A stretch of 64,000 nucleotides of DNA from Novosphingobium sp. Chol11 (GCA_945906105.1 CAMDQO010000012.1:1-64000), one strand, 5' to 3'. Counted from the first letter of the stretch, positions 33,975-45,111 are shown. Notes: generated by a model from the letters alone, not told the origin. Program-made: numbers and translations.

Positions 33975-36002
33975 GTGCATCCCATCCTCTTCATCGTCTT
34001 CCTGCCGCTGCTCGCCGCGATTATCGCCGGGCTGGGCAATCGTGTGCTCGGCAATACTGTCGCCAAGTCGCTGACCACCGGCGCGCTGTTTACTTCGGCT
34101 GCGCTGTCATGGCCGATTTTCCTCGGCTTCATCGGCGGGACACAGCAAGCGAGTGTCACACCGGTGCTGACATGGGTCCATTCCGGCTCGTTCAGCTTTG
34201 ACTGGGCCTTGAGCGTCGATGCGCTGACGGCGGTGATGCTGGTGGTGATCACCACTGTCTCGGCGCTCGTTCATCTCTATAGCTGGGGCTATATGGACGA
34301 AGACCCGGATCAGCCGCGCTTCTTCGCGTACCTGTCCCTGTTCACTTTCGCCATGCTGATGCTGGTGACCGCCGATAACCTTGTTCAGATGTTCTTCGGT
34401 TGGGAAGGGGTGGGGCTGGCAAGCTACCTGCTGATCGGTTTCTGGTTCAAGAAGCCGAGCGCCTGTGCGGCGGCGATCAAAGCCTTTGTGGTCAACCGGG
34501 TGGGCGATCTTGGCTTCATGCTGGGAATTTTCGGCACCTATCTGGTGTTCGGCACGGTCTCGATCCCCGAAATTCTGGCCGCTGCGCCCTCCATGGCGGG
34601 AAGCACGATTGGCTTCCTTGGCCAGCGCTGGGATACGATGACGATCCTGTGCGTGCTGCTGTTCATCGGCGCGATGGGCAAATCGGCGCAGCTTGGCCTG
34701 CACACCTGGCTGCCGGATGCGATGGAAGGCCCGACCCCGGTTTCCGCGCTGATCCATGCCGCAACCATGGTCACCGCCGGTGTCTTCATGGTCTGCCGCC
34801 TCTCGCCGATGTTTGAAACCAGCCAGACGGCGATGAATGTCGTGACGATTGTCGGTGCAGCGACCTGTTTGTTCGCCGCCACGGTCGGAACCTGTCAGTG
34901 GGACATCAAGCGGGTTATCGCCTATTCGACCTGCTCGCAGCTGGGCTATATGTTTTTTGCCGCAGGTTCAGGTGCCTATGGCGCGGCTATGTTCCACCTG
35001 TTCACCCACGCCTTCTTCAAGGCGCTGCTGTTCCTTGGCGCCGGCTCGGTGATCCATGCCATGCACCATGAACAGGACATGCGGTTCTATGGCGCTTTGC
35101 GTAAGCAGATCCCGCTGACTTTCTGGGCGATGATGGCGGGAACGCTGGCAATTACCGGCGTCGGCATTGTCGATGTGTTTGGTTTTGCGGGCTTCTATTC
35201 GAAGGATTCGATCCTTGAGGCGGCCTATGCCAGCTCTGGCGCCTATGGCAGCATGGCCTTCTGGTGTGGCATCACCGCCGCGCTGCTCACCAGCTTCTAC
35301 TCATGGCGTCTGATGTTCCTGACCTTCTACGGCAAAGCGCGCTGGGCTCAGTCTGAGCATATTCAGCATGCGGTGCATGATGCTCATGGGCATGCTGACC
35401 ACGCGCATGAAGATCATGGCCAAGCGCATGATGACGGCACAGCAGGCTATCACCCGCACGAAAGCCCGCTTTCGATGCTGATCCCTCTGGGTGTGCTATC
35501 ACTTGGTGCGATTTTCGCAGGCTTTGTTTTCCATCACGCCTTCATCTCTGCGGGTGATGGCGAGTTCTGGAAGAACAGCGTGGCCTTCAGTGAGCACCTG
35601 ATCCACGCGATGCATGAAGTGCCGCTGTGGGTTAAATGGGCACCGTTTGCCGTGATGCTCACCGGCTTTGTCATCGCCTGGTACGCCTATATCCGCAATC
35701 CGAAGTTCCCGGCGCTGTTCGTCGAGCAGTTCGGCGTGCTGCATCAGTTCTTCTACAACAAATGGTACTTCGACGAGCTCTACAACTTCCTGTTCGTGCG
35801 TCCGGCTTTCTGGATCGGCCGCGTGTTCTGGAAGGCCGGGGACGAAAGCACCATTGATCGCTTCGGGCCGGATGGCGCTGCATGGGTGGTCGTGCAAGGC
35901 ACGCGCGTCGCCCAGAAGGTGCAGTCGGGTTATCTTTACTCCTATGCGCTGGTCATGCTCCTCGGACTTGTCGGTGCAATCAGCTGGGTGATGGTGCGCT
36001 AA
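33975..36002 (+). CDS. nuoL: NADH-quinone oxidoreductase subunit L
   Basis: A 675-residue distal antiporter-like proton-pumping subunit with 14 or more helices and the long lateral amphipathic helix at its C-terminus. Landmarks: [18 protein letters not shown] with the conserved Glu, [20 protein letters not shown], and [17 protein letters not shown] with the pump Lys. A loop at about 462-498 is strikingly histidine-rich, with 11 His in 38 residues (including [15 protein letters not shown]). Start is a GTG at 33975, 6 bp after nuoK. The loop is discussed separately. Confidence 0.96.
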   Translation: MHPILFIVFLPLLAAIIAGLGNRVLGNTVAKSLTTGALFTSAALSWPIFLGFIGGTQQASVTPVLTWVHSGSFSFDWALSVDALTAVMLVVITTVSALVHLYSWGYMDEDPDQPRFFAYLSLFTFAMLMLVTADNLVQMFFGWEGVGLASYLLIGFWFKKPSACAAAIKAFVVNRVGDLGFMLGIFGTYLVFGTVSIPEILAAAPSMAGSTIGFLGQRWDTMTILCVLLFIGAMGKSAQLGLHTWLPDAMEGPTPVSALIHAATMVTAGVFMVCRLSPMFETSQTAMNVVTIVGAATCLFAATVGTCQWDIKRVIAYSTCSQLGYMFFAAGSGAYGAAMFHLFTHAFFKALLFLGAGSVIHAMHHEQDMRFYGALRKQIPLTFWAMMAGTLAITGVGIVDVFGFAGFYSKDSILEAAYASSGAYGSMAFWCGITAALLTSFYSWRLMFLTFYGKARWAQSEHIQHAVHDAHGHADHAHEDHGQAHDDGTAGYHPHESPLSMLIPLGVLSLGAIFAGFVFHHAFISAGDGEFWKNSVAFSEHLIHAMHEVPLWVKWAPFAVMLTGFVIAWYAYIRNPKFPALFVEQFGVLHQFFYNKWYFDELYNFLFVRPAFWIGRVFWKAGDESTIDRFGPDGAAWVVVQGTRVAQKVQSGYLYSYALVMLLGLVGAISWVMVR

Positions 36003-36003
36003 T

Positions 36004-37533
36004 ATGGACGGCTTTCCCATCCTCTCCGCCATGATGCTCGTGCCCATGGCCGGTGCCATTGCCTGTCTGGTCAGCTCTGCCCGCACCGCGCGCCAGATCG
36101 CGCTGGTCGCCACCTTGATCGATTTTGCCCTCGGGATGCTGCTGTGGAACCAGTATCAGCCCGGCGGTGCGCAGTGGCAGTTCACTGAAAATGCCGCGAT
36201 TTTTGATGGATTCTCGTGGAAGCTGGGGATTGATGGCATTGCGCTGATGCTGATCGCGCTCACCACCTTCCTGATGCCGATCTGTATTGGTGCCAGCTGG
36301 AAATCGGTCGAAAAGCGCGTCGGGGAATACATGGCGGCGTTCCTGATGATGGAAGTGCTGATCATCGGCGTGTTCACCGCGCAGGATCTGTTCCTGTTCT
36401 ACATCTTCTTCGAGGCCGGCCTGATTCCGATGTATCTGATCATCGGCGTGTGGGGCGGGGCCAACCGGATTTACGCCAGCTACAAATTCTTCCTCTACAC
36501 CTTGCTCGGATCGGTGCTGATGCTGATCGCCATGATGTGGATGGCGAATGTGGCGGGAACGACCGACATTCCTACCTTGATGGAATACAACTTCGCACCG
36601 CAGGCACAGACCTGGCTGTGGCTGGCCTTCTTCGCCAGCTTCGCGGTGAAGGTGCCGATGTGGCCGGTGCATACCTGGCTGCCCGATGCCCACGTTCAGG
36701 CACCGACCGCCGGTTCGGTGCTGCTGGCGGGCGTGCTGCTCAAGATGGGCGGTTACGGCTTCATCCGCTTTTCACTGCCGATGTTCCCGGAAGCTTCTGC
36801 CCAGTTCGCCTGGTTGATATTCGTGCTGTCGATGGTGGCGGTGGTCTACACCTCATTGGTCGCGCTGGTGCAGACCGACATGAAAAAGCTGATCGCCTAT
36901 TCAAGCGTCGCTCATATGGCGATTGTCACGGTCGGGCTGTTTGCTTTCAACCGCCAGGGCCTTGAAGGCTCGATGATCGTCATGCTCAGCCACGGCTTTG
37001 TTTCGGGCGCGTTGTTCCTGTGTGTCGGCATCATTTACGACCGGCTGCACACGCGGGAAATCAGCCGTTACGGCGGGCTCTCGATCAATATGCCGCGCTA
37101 TGCGATCTTCTTCATGCTGTTCACCATGGCTTCGGTGGGCCTGCCGGGCACCAGCGGCTTCGTTGGCGAGGTGCTCAGCCTTGCCGGTATCTATCAGGTA
37201 TCCAGCTGGGTGGCCTTCGTCAGCGGCACCGGGGTGATCCTCGGCGCGGCCTATATGCTTTATCTCTATCGCCGTGTGGCCTTTGGCGATCAGAAGAACG
37301 CTGATGCTGCCGCAATGCCCGATCTTGATCTGCGCGAGCTGGCCATGGTCGCCGCGCTGGCGGTGCCAGTGATGTGGATGGGTATCTATCCTGAAAGCTT
37401 CCTTGCACCGATGCGGGCAGACATCTCAACGCTTGAAGCGCGCGTTGCCCGGGCCAAGCCCGTCGGTGATGGCCAGTTCAAGGCTGGGCAATCAAATAAC
37501 CAAACGCATGAATCACATGAGGGGTCGCACTGA
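36004..37533 (+). CDS. nuoM: NADH-quinone oxidoreductase subunit M
   Basis: A 509-residue antiporter-like subunit with 14 helices. The conserved Glu is in [18 protein letters not shown], and the pump Lys residues in [19 protein letters not shown] and [15 protein letters not shown]. The C-terminus carries a short hydrophilic tail rich in Asn, His and Ser. The TGA overlaps the nuoN ATG (TGATG). Confidence 0.96.
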   Translation: MDGFPILSAMMLVPMAGAIACLVSSARTARQIALVATLIDFALGMLLWNQYQPGGAQWQFTENAAIFDGFSWKLGIDGIALMLIALTTFLMPICIGASWKSVEKRVGEYMAAFLMMEVLIIGVFTAQDLFLFYIFFEAGLIPMYLIIGVWGGANRIYASYKFFLYTLLGSVLMLIAMMWMANVAGTTDIPTLMEYNFAPQAQTWLWLAFFASFAVKVPMWPVHTWLPDAHVQAPTAGSVLLAGVLLKMGGYGFIRFSLPMFPEASAQFAWLIFVLSMVAVVYTSLVALVQTDMKKLIAYSSVAHMAIVTVGLFAFNRQGLEGSMIVMLSHGFVSGALFLCVGIIYDRLHTREISRYGGLSINMPRYAIFFMLFTMASVGLPGTSGFVGEVLSLAGIYQVSSWVAFVSGTGVILGAAYMLYLYRRVAFGDQKNADAAAMPDLDLRELAMVAALAVPVMWMGIYPESFLAPMRADISTLEARVARAKPVGDGQFKAGQSNNQTHESHEGSH

Positions 37534-38990
37534 TGGACTGGGGCCATGTCCTGCGCCTGATCGCTTCTGAAGAACTGCTGAGCATTGCTGGCCTCGCTCT
37601 GCTGCTGGTGGCCGCATGGGCGGGCGACAAGGCGAGCCGGGCGATCAGCATCGCCGCTGTTGCCGCTCTGGTCGGAGCGGCCGTGATTGTTGCGCCTCAC
37701 TTGTGCGATGGCGCTTCGGCAAGTTCGGTCTTTTATGGCCAGATGCGCGTCGATGCTTTTGCCGCTTATGCCAAGCTGCTGATCTATGGCTCGGCCATTG
37801 CCGCGCTGATGGTGGCGCCGGTGTTTTTTGAACGCGTCAAGGAAATGCGCGCCGAATATCCGGTGCTGGTGCTGTTTGCCGCGCTGGGCATGGGGATCAT
37901 GGTCTCGGCGACTGATCTGATGACGCTCTATATCGGGCTCGAGATGAACAGCCTCGCCGCCTATGTGCTCGCAGCATTTCTGCGGAATGACGAGCGTTCG
38001 GCGGAAGCTGGCCTCAAATACTTCGTGCTCGGCGCGCTTGCCAGCGGTATTCTGCTGTTCGGCATGAGTCTGACTTACGGCTTTGCCGGATCGACCGGAT
38101 TCGAAGGCATCCGCAGCGCACTTTCCGGTGAAATCTCGCTGGGCATGGTGGTGGCGATCACTTTCGTGCTGGCAGGCCTTGCCTTCAAGATCAGTGCCGT
38201 GCCGTTCCACATGTGGACGCCTGACGTTTACGAAGGCGCGCCAACGCCGGTGACGCTGTTTTTCGCCTCGGCCCCCAAGGTTGCGGCGATGGCGCTGACG
38301 ATGCGTGTCACACTCGATGCTTTCGGTACGCAGGTGCACGTCTGGCAACAGATCGTTATTTTTGCCTCGCTTGCCTCAATCATTGTCGGCGCATTGGGGG
38401 CGATCGGCCAGACGAATATCAAGCGATTGCTCGCCTATTCGTCGATCAACAACGTCGGCTTCATCCTGATCGGTCTTGCCGCCGCAACGCCGCAAGGCGC
38501 GGCTGCCATGCTCACCTATCTCGCGATCTATGTGGCGATGACCGTCGCGGGCTTTGTCGCTGTGCTGATGCTCAAGGACGAAAATGGCGAGCCGGTGGAA
38601 CTGATCGCCGATCTTGCCGGTCTGTCACGTCACCGCAAGGTGCTGTCAGCCTGCATCGCCATGACCATGTTCAGCCTTGCAGGTATTCCGCCGCTGTTTG
38701 GCTTCTGGGGCAAGTTTGTGGTGTTTCAGTCAGCCGTTCAGGCAGGGCTGGTCCCGCTGGCCGCCATCGGTATCGCTGCCAGTGTGATCGGCGCTTTCTA
38801 TTACCTGAAGGTGGTGAAGGTGCTCTATTTTGACGAACCGGCGAACAAGGTGACGGGCAAGAGCGATTGGGCGCATCAGGCGCTGCTGGCGCTGGCGACG
38901 CTGTTCATCTCGCCGCTCGGCTATCTGCTGACCAAGGCTCTGGGCGCTCTCTCCGCGACAGCGGCGGCGGCGCTGTTCCACGCCGCCTGA
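37533..38990 (+). CDS. nuoN: NADH-quinone oxidoreductase subunit N
   Basis: A 485-residue antiporter-like subunit, the third proton-pumping homologue and last complex I gene. Conserved features are LMTLYIGLEMNSLAAYVLAAF with the Glu, GLAFKISAVPFHMWTPDVYEG with a Lys, and IKRLLAYSSINNVGFILIG. The downstream biotin ligase gene begins 7 bp later, so the operon continues into non-respiratory genes. Confidence 0.96.
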   Translation: MDWGHVLRLIASEELLSIAGLALLLVAAWAGDKASRAISIAAVAALVGAAVIVAPHLCDGASASSVFYGQMRVDAFAAYAKLLIYGSAIAALMVAPVFFERVKEMRAEYPVLVLFAALGMGIMVSATDLMTLYIGLEMNSLAAYVLAAFLRNDERSAEAGLKYFVLGALASGILLFGMSLTYGFAGSTGFEGIRSALSGEISLGMVVAITFVLAGLAFKISAVPFHMWTPDVYEGAPTPVTLFFASAPKVAAMALTMRVTLDAFGTQVHVWQQIVIFASLASIIVGALGAIGQTNIKRLLAYSSINNVGFILIGLAAATPQGAAAMLTYLAIYVAMTVAGFVAVLMLKDENGEPVELIADLAGLSRHRKVLSACIAMTMFSLAGIPPLFGFWGKFVVFQSAVQAGLVPLAAIGIAASVIGAFYYLKVVKVLYFDEPANKVTGKSDWAHQALLALATLFISPLGYLLTKALGALSATAAAALFHAA

Positions 38991-38997
38991 CCTCCAG

Positions 38998-39717
38998 TTG
39001 ATAGAAACGCTCGCCACAACACCATCCACCAATGCTGAGCTGGCCGCGCGCCTTTCGCGCGGTGAGGCGGTGCGCGAGGGGGATTGGCTCATCGCCAACC
39101 GACAGACGGCGGGCAAGGGCAGGCAAGGCCGTGAATGGTTTGACGGTGCGGGCAACTTCATGGGCTCCACTGTCGTCCACGCGGCTTTTGGCGATCCGCC
39201 ACTTGCCAGCCTCTCGCTTCTCGGAGGACTTGCTCTGCATGAGTCGGTTCTAAGCCACATTCCCCCGCCATTACGGGCGCTGCTGAAATGGCCGAATGAC
39301 CTGATGATCGGACCGGCCAAGCTGGCAGGGATACTGATGGAGCGCGTGGGTGATGCAGTTATCATCGGTATCGGCGTAAACCTTGCCTCTGCGCCGCAAC
39401 TTGCTGACCGGGAGACCGTTGCCCTCTCTGCGCTTGGTCCGTCGCCAGACCGCGATCACTTTGCTCAGGAGCTTGCTCGCATATTTGCAAATGAACTCGT
39501 GCGCTGGCGCAGCTTTGGCCTGAGTCTGGTAATCACGCGCTGGCAGGCCGCCGCTCACCCACTGGGGGCATCTCTACTGATCGGTGAACCCGGTGAAACC
39601 CCACTCTCGGGCACATTTAGCGGTCTCAATGACGATGGAGCCTTGCTCTTGCGTCTCACAGACGGCACCACGCGGGTGATACATTCTGGTGAGGTTCGCC
39701 TTGCCGGGGATATTTGA
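38998..39717 (+). CDS. birA: Biotin-[acetyl-CoA-carboxylase] ligase
   Basis: A 239-residue biotin protein ligase that attaches biotin to the carboxylase carrier protein AccB. The ATP/biotin-binding loop is GKGRQGREW and the catalytic core contains LLKWPNDLMIG with its Lys, then ILMERVGDAVIIGIGVN. There is no N-terminal helix-turn-helix, so unlike E. coli BirA it is not a repressor. The start is a TTG at 38998 with poor ribosome-binding sequence, so expression probably depends on translation from nuoN. Confidence 0.92.
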   Translation: MIETLATTPSTNAELAARLSRGEAVREGDWLIANRQTAGKGRQGREWFDGAGNFMGSTVVHAAFGDPPLASLSLLGGLALHESVLSHIPPPLRALLKWPNDLMIGPAKLAGILMERVGDAVIIGIGVNLASAPQLADRETVALSALGPSPDRDHFAQELARIFANELVRWRSFGLSLVITRWQAAAHPLGASLLIGEPGETPLSGTFSGLNDDGALLLRLTDGTTRVIHSGEVRLAGDI

Positions 39718-39726
39718 GGAAAACCC

Positions 39727-40515
39727 ATGCTGCTCGCGATTGATGCCGGCAACACCAATGTCGTTTTTGCGCTGGTCGATCTGGACGATGCCGGAGGTCG
39801 CAAGATCAAGGCGCGGTGGCGCATTGCGACTGATCCGCGCCGCACAGGTGACGAATATGCCGTCTGGCTGATGCAACTGCTGACCATTCGCGGCATCGGC
39901 CGGGAAGAAATTGACCAGATCATCATCTCCACCGTCGTGCCACGCGCACTTCATAATCTTGACGTTCTGGCCAAACACTATTTCAATCTTGAGCCGCTGA
40001 TCGCTGGTGAGGGCGCGGCTGACTTTGCTATGGATATAGATGTCGATCAGCCCAAATCGCTGGGGGCGGATCGTGCGGTCAATGCCGTTGCGGCGCACGC
40101 CAAGCATCCCGGTGATCTGATCATCGTCGATTTCGGTACTGCCACTACCTTTGATGCGATTGATTTCAACGGAGCCTACAAGGGCGGCATCATTGCGCCG
40201 GGGATAAACCTCTCGCTTGATGCACTGGTGGGTAATACGGCGAAGCTGCCACGCATCGCCATTGAGGCACCAAAATCAAACTCGGTTATTGGCACCAATA
40301 CCGAGGATCAGATGCTGATCGGGGTGTTCTGGGGCTATGTCGCGATGATGGAGGGTTTGATTGCGCGAATGCGTGCCGAAATCGGGCGGCCCGCCAAAGT
40401 GGTGGCAACTGGCGGCCTTGCCGTGCTGTTTCACGAGCATACCGACATATTTGATGCGGTTGATGCTGACCTGACCATTGAGGGGCTTGCAATCCTTGCC
40501 GAAAAAGCGCGTTAG
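39727..40515 (+). CDS. coaX: Type III pantothenate kinase
   Basis: A 262-residue CoaX, first enzyme of coenzyme A synthesis, of the ASKHA fold. Motifs are the phosphate-1 loop [15 protein letters not shown], the pantothenate/dimer motif [12 protein letters not shown], and the phosphate-2 motif [13 protein letters not shown]. It lies 9 bp after birA with GAGGAAA before the ATG, and is followed 7 bp later by the RNase J gene. Confidence 0.95.
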   Translation: MLLAIDAGNTNVVFALVDLDDAGGRKIKARWRIATDPRRTGDEYAVWLMQLLTIRGIGREEIDQIIISTVVPRALHNLDVLAKHYFNLEPLIAGEGAADFAMDIDVDQPKSLGADRAVNAVAAHAKHPGDLIIVDFGTATTFDAIDFNGAYKGGIIAPGINLSLDALVGNTAKLPRIAIEAPKSNSVIGTNTEDQMLIGVFWGYVAMMEGLIARMRAEIGRPAKVVATGGLAVLFHEHTDIFDAVDADLTIEGLAILAEKAR

Positions 40516-40522
40516 CCCACTC

Positions 40523-42154
40523 GTGACTCCAAAAAACGAACTGATATTTTGCGCGCTCGGCGGCTCGGGCGAGATTGGCATGAACGTCAATCTCTATGGC
40601 TGTCAGGGCAAATGGCTGATGGTTGACCTCGGCATGACCTTCTCCGGGAATGAATATCCCGGCGTCGATCTGGTGTTTGCTGATCTGGCCTTCATTGAGG
40701 AGAACCGCAAGGATCTGCTCGGCGTAGTGCTGACCCATGCCCATGAGGATCACATCGGCGCGGTGCCCTATTTTGCCGAAGAACTGGGTGTGCCGCTTTA
40801 TGCCACGCCTTTCACCGCGCGTTTGGTCAATTCCAAGCTCAAGGAAGCTGGACTGCTGGGCAAGATCGAGCTCAACATCATCGATGATCTTGAGAGCTTT
40901 GATCTTGGCCCGTTCAACATCCGCTATGTGCCGTTGGCGCACTCCATTGCCGAGGGCAATGCGCTGGTTATCGAGACTCCCTATGGGCGGATATTCCACA
41001 CCGGCGACTGGAAGCTTGATGACGAACCGCTGATCGGCGTGCCTGCCACCGAGGGCGAGCTAACGAAAATTGGCGACGAGGGCGTGCTGGCGCTGGTCTG
41101 CGATTCGACCAATGTGTTCAACCCTGAGGCTTCCGGCTCCGAAGGCGGGGTGCAGCGCGGGTTGATGGCGGAAGTGGCCAAGCACAAGGGCCGCCGCGTG
41201 TTGGTGACAACCTTCGCCTCCAATGTCGCACGGCTGAAAACGCTGGGCGAAGTGGCGAGTGCGAATGGCCGCAAGCTTTGTGTCACCGGGCGTTCGCTCG
41301 ACCGGATTATCGAAACCGCGCAAGCCTCAGGCTATCTCAAGAACTTCCCGGATATCGTCGATCCGCAAACCGCCATGCGCCTGCCACGCGGCGAGGTGAT
41401 GATCGTTGCCACCGGCGGGCAGGGCGAGCCTCGCGCCGCACTCGCCCGGATCGCGGATGGCAATCACGATGTGTCGCTCGAACGCGGCGATGTCGTGCTG
41501 TTCTCCAGCCGCCAGATCCCCGGCAATGAAATCGCTATCGGCCGTATCCAGAACAAACTGGCAGGAGACGGCGTGTTGATCGTTACCGACCGTCAGAGCC
41601 ACATCCATGTCTCCGGCCACCCCGGACGGCCAGAGCTGCAAGCACTCTATAGCTGGATCCGGCCGCAGATCCTGCTGCCGGTCCATGGCGAAATGCGCCA
41701 CATGGCTGAACAGGCAAGGCTTGGTGCAGCTTCGGGTATTCCGCAGCAAGTCGTGCAGAAGAATGGCGACCTCGTCCGCCTTGCTCCTGGCAAGCCCGGA
41801 AAATTTGGCGAGGTGAGGGCCGGACGGCTGATCCTCGATGGCGATATTATCGCCCCGGCTGACGGCATCTCCATGGTTATGCGCCGCCGACTGGCTCAGG
41901 CCGGGATGCTGATGGTTGTGGTCGGGCCCAAGGGCAAGGCACAAGTTGCCGGAATCGGGCTGCCACTCGAAGAAGATTACGAGCTTTTCCGTGAGGAAGC
42001 CGAACGCGATGTCGTCACGGCGCTCAGCAAACTCAAGGGTGCCAACGCCAAAGACCGCGATGTGGTGATCGAAGCGGCCCGCCTCGCTGCTCGCCGTGCA
42101 GCAAACCGCTGGTGCGGTAAAAAGCCTCACGTGCAAGTGATGATCGTGGAGTAG
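40523..42154 (+). CDS. rnj: Ribonuclease J
   Basis: A 543-residue metallo-beta-lactamase/beta-CASP nuclease with 5'-exonuclease and endonuclease activity on RNA. The zinc ligands lie in THAHEDHIGAVPYFA, the motif FHTGDWKLDDEP, and in the beta-CASP part HVSGHPGRPEL; SRQIPGNE is also characteristic. The GTG at 40523 gives the usual length; the frame remains open to a TTG at 40478 inside coaX. With RNase E also in this window, both main RNA-decay nucleases of the cell are present. Confidence 0.93.
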   Translation: MTPKNELIFCALGGSGEIGMNVNLYGCQGKWLMVDLGMTFSGNEYPGVDLVFADLAFIEENRKDLLGVVLTHAHEDHIGAVPYFAEELGVPLYATPFTARLVNSKLKEAGLLGKIELNIIDDLESFDLGPFNIRYVPLAHSIAEGNALVIETPYGRIFHTGDWKLDDEPLIGVPATEGELTKIGDEGVLALVCDSTNVFNPEASGSEGGVQRGLMAEVAKHKGRRVLVTTFASNVARLKTLGEVASANGRKLCVTGRSLDRIIETAQASGYLKNFPDIVDPQTAMRLPRGEVMIVATGGQGEPRAALARIADGNHDVSLERGDVVLFSSRQIPGNEIAIGRIQNKLAGDGVLIVTDRQSHIHVSGHPGRPELQALYSWIRPQILLPVHGEMRHMAEQARLGAASGIPQQVVQKNGDLVRLAPGKPGKFGEVRAGRLILDGDIIAPADGISMVMRRRLAQAGMLMVVVGPKGKAQVAGIGLPLEEDYELFREEAERDVVTALSKLKGANAKDRDVVIEAARLAARRAANRWCGKKPHVQVMIVE

Positions 42155-42160
42155 CGGGCG

Positions 42161-42469
42161 ATGCGCTGGACCTCAATCGTTGCGATTTTCACATTGTTCT
42201 GGGTGCTCAGCGCCTTCCTCGTGCTGCCCTTCAAGGTTCGCACCCACTCTGATGTAGAACGCGATGGCGGCGATAGCGGCATGGTGCCGGGGCAGGCGCA
42301 CAGCGCACCGATGGCGTTTCGGCCCGGACTGATCGCCAAACGCGCAACAGTTCTGGCACTGGTGCTCTTCGGGCTGTTTTATCTCAATTATATCAATGAG
42401 TGGGTCTCAGTGGCGGACCTTGATTTCAGTGGCGGCCCGCCTGATTTCAACGCTGTAAAATCAAACTGA
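42161..42469 (+). CDS. DUF1467 family membrane protein
   Basis: A 102-residue inner-membrane protein with two helices (about 6-25 and 66-85). The pattern WTSIVAIFTLFWVLSAFLVLPFKVRTH matches DUF1467, a small family found in alphaproteobacteria beside the nuo-birA-coaX-rnj cluster. Function is unknown. It ends 2 bp from the convergent coiled-coil gene, so it closes the operon. Confidence 0.85.
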   Translation: MRWTSIVAIFTLFWVLSAFLVLPFKVRTHSDVERDGGDSGMVPGQAHSAPMAFRPGLIAKRATVLALVLFGLFYLNYINEWVSVADLDFSGGPPDFNAVKSN

Positions 42470-42471
42470 GA

Positions 42472-45111
42472 TCAATTGCGCAGCCGTTCGATTGCCTGCG
42501 CCAGCGAAACATAGAGCTTGCCCATGTCCGATGACAGCAACGTCACGCTGATCGCGTGACCATCGCGGGTGGACAGCATCTGGCGCAACATGCCTTCGAA
42601 ATCATGGATATAGCGACTGACATGCTCACGAAACTCGCTGTCTTCGCCATAAATCTGTGCAACCGAGCGGGCCTCTGATGTTTCCAGCAGACGAACGGCG
42701 CGGCGCGTAAAGACACCGCGATCCCCGCGTAGATAGGCCGCCCAGGCGGTGTCAGTCACGTCGCTTGAAAGTGCCTTGGCAATGTCAATGCCGTTGGAAT
42801 TGAGGCTTTCGGTGATCAGCGCGACGCGGCGCGAGAAGTCATTGTCGATCTGTTCTTCGGCACGCTCACGCGCATGGGCAACCCGGCGTTCAAGATTGTC
42901 GGTCAGTTCGCTGATCTTGGTGAGCTGATCACGCAGACTGACCGCCGCCTCACGGCTGATCCCGGCAGCATGACCAGCAGCTACTTCCAGCTGACCGACG
43001 GCTTCTGCTGTGCGCACACGCAGTACGCGTTCGATGGCAGCGGCGCTTTCCTCACCCAGCCTGTCAGCCAGTGCAGCAATGGTTTTGGCCCCTGATTCTT
43101 CGAGGGTTGAAACTGCCTCGCTGGTTGCGGTGGTGAGCTTTTCGAGCGCACCCGACAGTTCCTCACGCGAATATTCAGCCAGCCTGCTGCTATCTTGGTC
43201 GAGTGTCAGCAGCGTCGATTTAAGCCCGTCCAGTGCCTTGCTGTGCCGTGATGCACCCTGTTCAAGCCCGCTCTGAAGTGCCCCGATTTCGCCTAGCGAC
43301 TGGCCGATGGCGACACGGGTGGTCACGACACTTTCTGCCAGATCCTCGCTGCGTTCTGCCGCACGGGCGACCGATTCCTGCAATTCTCTGATACGGCGCT
43401 CAAGCTCGGCGAGCTTTACTTCGCCGGCAGCCAGAGCTTCTGGAAGCTCTTTGCGGCTCTGCTGAGAGCTGGCCTGTAACAGTTCAAGCAAGCGAACAGA
43501 GTTATCTGTCAGCTTGGAAATATCACTATCGGTGCCGCTCAGTGCTGCGCGGCTGCCATCCAGATGGTCGGACAGTCGCTTGAGACTGCCGGTCAGTCCA
43601 GCTTCGGTTTCGCGGGTAAGCTCGGCGACTTGCCTCACGGTAATGCTAGCTTTGTCTATCCGCGCGACGATGATTTCGCTGTTTTCGGCCACCCGAGTGG
43701 TATTTGCTTCAAAGGCACTGTGCCGATCGGCAAGCCCCGCGTCGATTGATGAGAGCAGGCTGTTGATCCGTTCGATTTCAGCATCGTGCTGATTAGCCGC
43801 TTGCTCTGCACGCTCCTCCATTTCAGCGGTGAACAGGCGGTTGCGTTCGACCAGCCGTTCGTCAAAAATGCTGGCCTCTTCGCTAAGTGCAACGATCCGT
43901 GCGCGCGAAGCCTGACTGACCTGACTGTCTAGTGCTTCGAGTTTTTCAAGCGTATCGCTGAGACCCTGTTCCATCCGCTGGCGCGCTTGGGTGAAGCTTT
44001 CCAGCCCGGCATTTTCGCTATCGCGCAGTGATCTGGCCAGCACTGCACTCTCATCACGCAGGGCACCCAAACGGGCGCGCAGAGAGGTCAGGCTCTCCGC
44101 TTCATGCCCGTCAAACAGTGACCGGGTGGAGGCAAGATCCTCCATCATCGCAGCAGAACGTGTGCGGATCGCGGCAAGCGCTTCCACCTCGTCTGTATCG
44201 AGACGGCTGCGGAATTCGCCACTGCGCGTTTCGAGTTCGGTGAAACGCGCTTCTGTGTGACTGTGAATTTCTTCGAGCTGTGTGCCAAGCCGTCCAATGG
44301 TTTCCTCAAGCCGTCCGCGCAGACTTTCTACGTGCTTTTCACTGGCCTGACCAAAGTCATTGAGCCGGTTGAAGCCTTCGATCATCTCACGCAGTTGGGA
44401 GTGGGCGGTGCGGCCAGCGTTGGCGATGTTGTTGGCGACATCCTTGGCCGAACTGGCGATTACGGGCAGGTTGCCGCGCAGCTTTTCCATATTTTCAAGC
44501 GCAGTGGTGCTGACCGAGGCAATGGCTTCAACCTGCGCGCCATTATCGCGAACCAGACCCTGAAGACGGTCGGCATGATGCGACAGTTTTTCAGCTGCGA
44601 CGCGACCCAGTGAATCAAGATCGCGCGATTGCGAAGCGAGGAATTCGCGCGCCAGACTCAGTTCGCGGTTCACTATAGTCAGGCGCGTTTCGAGTTTTGC
44701 CGATTCATCGGAAAGCAGCCTGGCTGCATCGCCAAAACGCATGGCTTCACGGCGGCTTGATCGCATGGCGATGAGCCAGAGAACAGAGATCAGCAATACC
44801 GGCACGGCCCAACTGGTTACAAGCGAAATTGCCTGATGCGGGCTGGCTCCGCCTGGGAACCACTGATTGGCCCAGCCAAAGAAAGCGCTCCATCCGGCAA
44901 TGGCGGCAAGAGCGAGGGCAGGGGCCACCCAGCTGCGCGTCGCGCGCGCTGCAGGTTCCTCATACCAATCCTCTTCGACTGAAGTGGCAGACGCTTGAAT
45001 TAGCGCCTCAGACTCCATAACTTCAGCCGCTGCTGGCATGGACTGCTCTTCAGGTTGCGTGGCTTTTTCAGCCCCGGACCCGATTGCGATGATGCGTGTT
45101 CCCCCGGTCAT
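42472..45111 (-). CDS. Large coiled-coil membrane protein, TipN-like
   Basis: An 879-residue protein with an acidic cytosolic N-terminus (1-60), two transmembrane helices (about 61-80 and 96-116) and some 700 residues of almost uninterrupted alpha-helical coiled coil, rich in Glu, Ser, Arg and Leu with heptad patterning. A compact C-terminal region (about 760-879) ends MGKLYVSLAQAIERLRN. This architecture and size match Caulobacter TipN, the birth scar/new-pole marker that recruits flagellum and segregation factors. I recognise the architecture more surely than residue-level homology, so the name is tentative; a generic apolipoprotein-like coiled-coil protein is the alternative. It is divergent from the Hpt-like gene across 73 bp that hold a CtrA-like half-site. 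Confidence 0.6.
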   Translation of the reverse strand: MTGGTRIIAIGSGAEKATQPEEQSMPAAAEVMESEALIQASATSVEEDWYEEPAARATRSWVAPALALAAIAGWSAFFGWANQWFPGGASPHQAISLVTSWAVPVLLISVLWLIAMRSSRREAMRFGDAARLLSDESAKLETRLTIVNRELSLAREFLASQSRDLDSLGRVAAEKLSHHADRLQGLVRDNGAQVEAIASVSTTALENMEKLRGNLPVIASSAKDVANNIANAGRTAHSQLREMIEGFNRLNDFGQASEKHVESLRGRLEETIGRLGTQLEEIHSHTEARFTELETRSGEFRSRLDTDEVEALAAIRTRSAAMMEDLASTRSLFDGHEAESLTSLRARLGALRDESAVLARSLRDSENAGLESFTQARQRMEQGLSDTLEKLEALDSQVSQASRARIVALSEEASIFDERLVERNRLFTAEMEERAEQAANQHDAEIERINSLLSSIDAGLADRHSAFEANTTRVAENSEIIVARIDKASITVRQVAELTRETEAGLTGSLKRLSDHLDGSRAALSGTDSDISKLTDNSVRLLELLQASSQQSRKELPEALAAGEVKLAELERRIRELQESVARAAERSEDLAESVVTTRVAIGQSLGEIGALQSGLEQGASRHSKALDGLKSTLLTLDQDSSRLAEYSREELSGALEKLTTATSEAVSTLEESGAKTIAALADRLGEESAAAIERVLRVRTAEAVGQLEVAAGHAAGISREAAVSLRDQLTKISELTDNLERRVAHARERAEEQIDNDFSRRVALITESLNSNGIDIAKALSSDVTDTAWAAYLRGDRGVFTRRAVRLLETSEARSVAQIYGEDSEFREHVSRYIHDFEGMLRQMLSTRDGHAISVTLLSSDMGKLYVSLAQAIERLRN

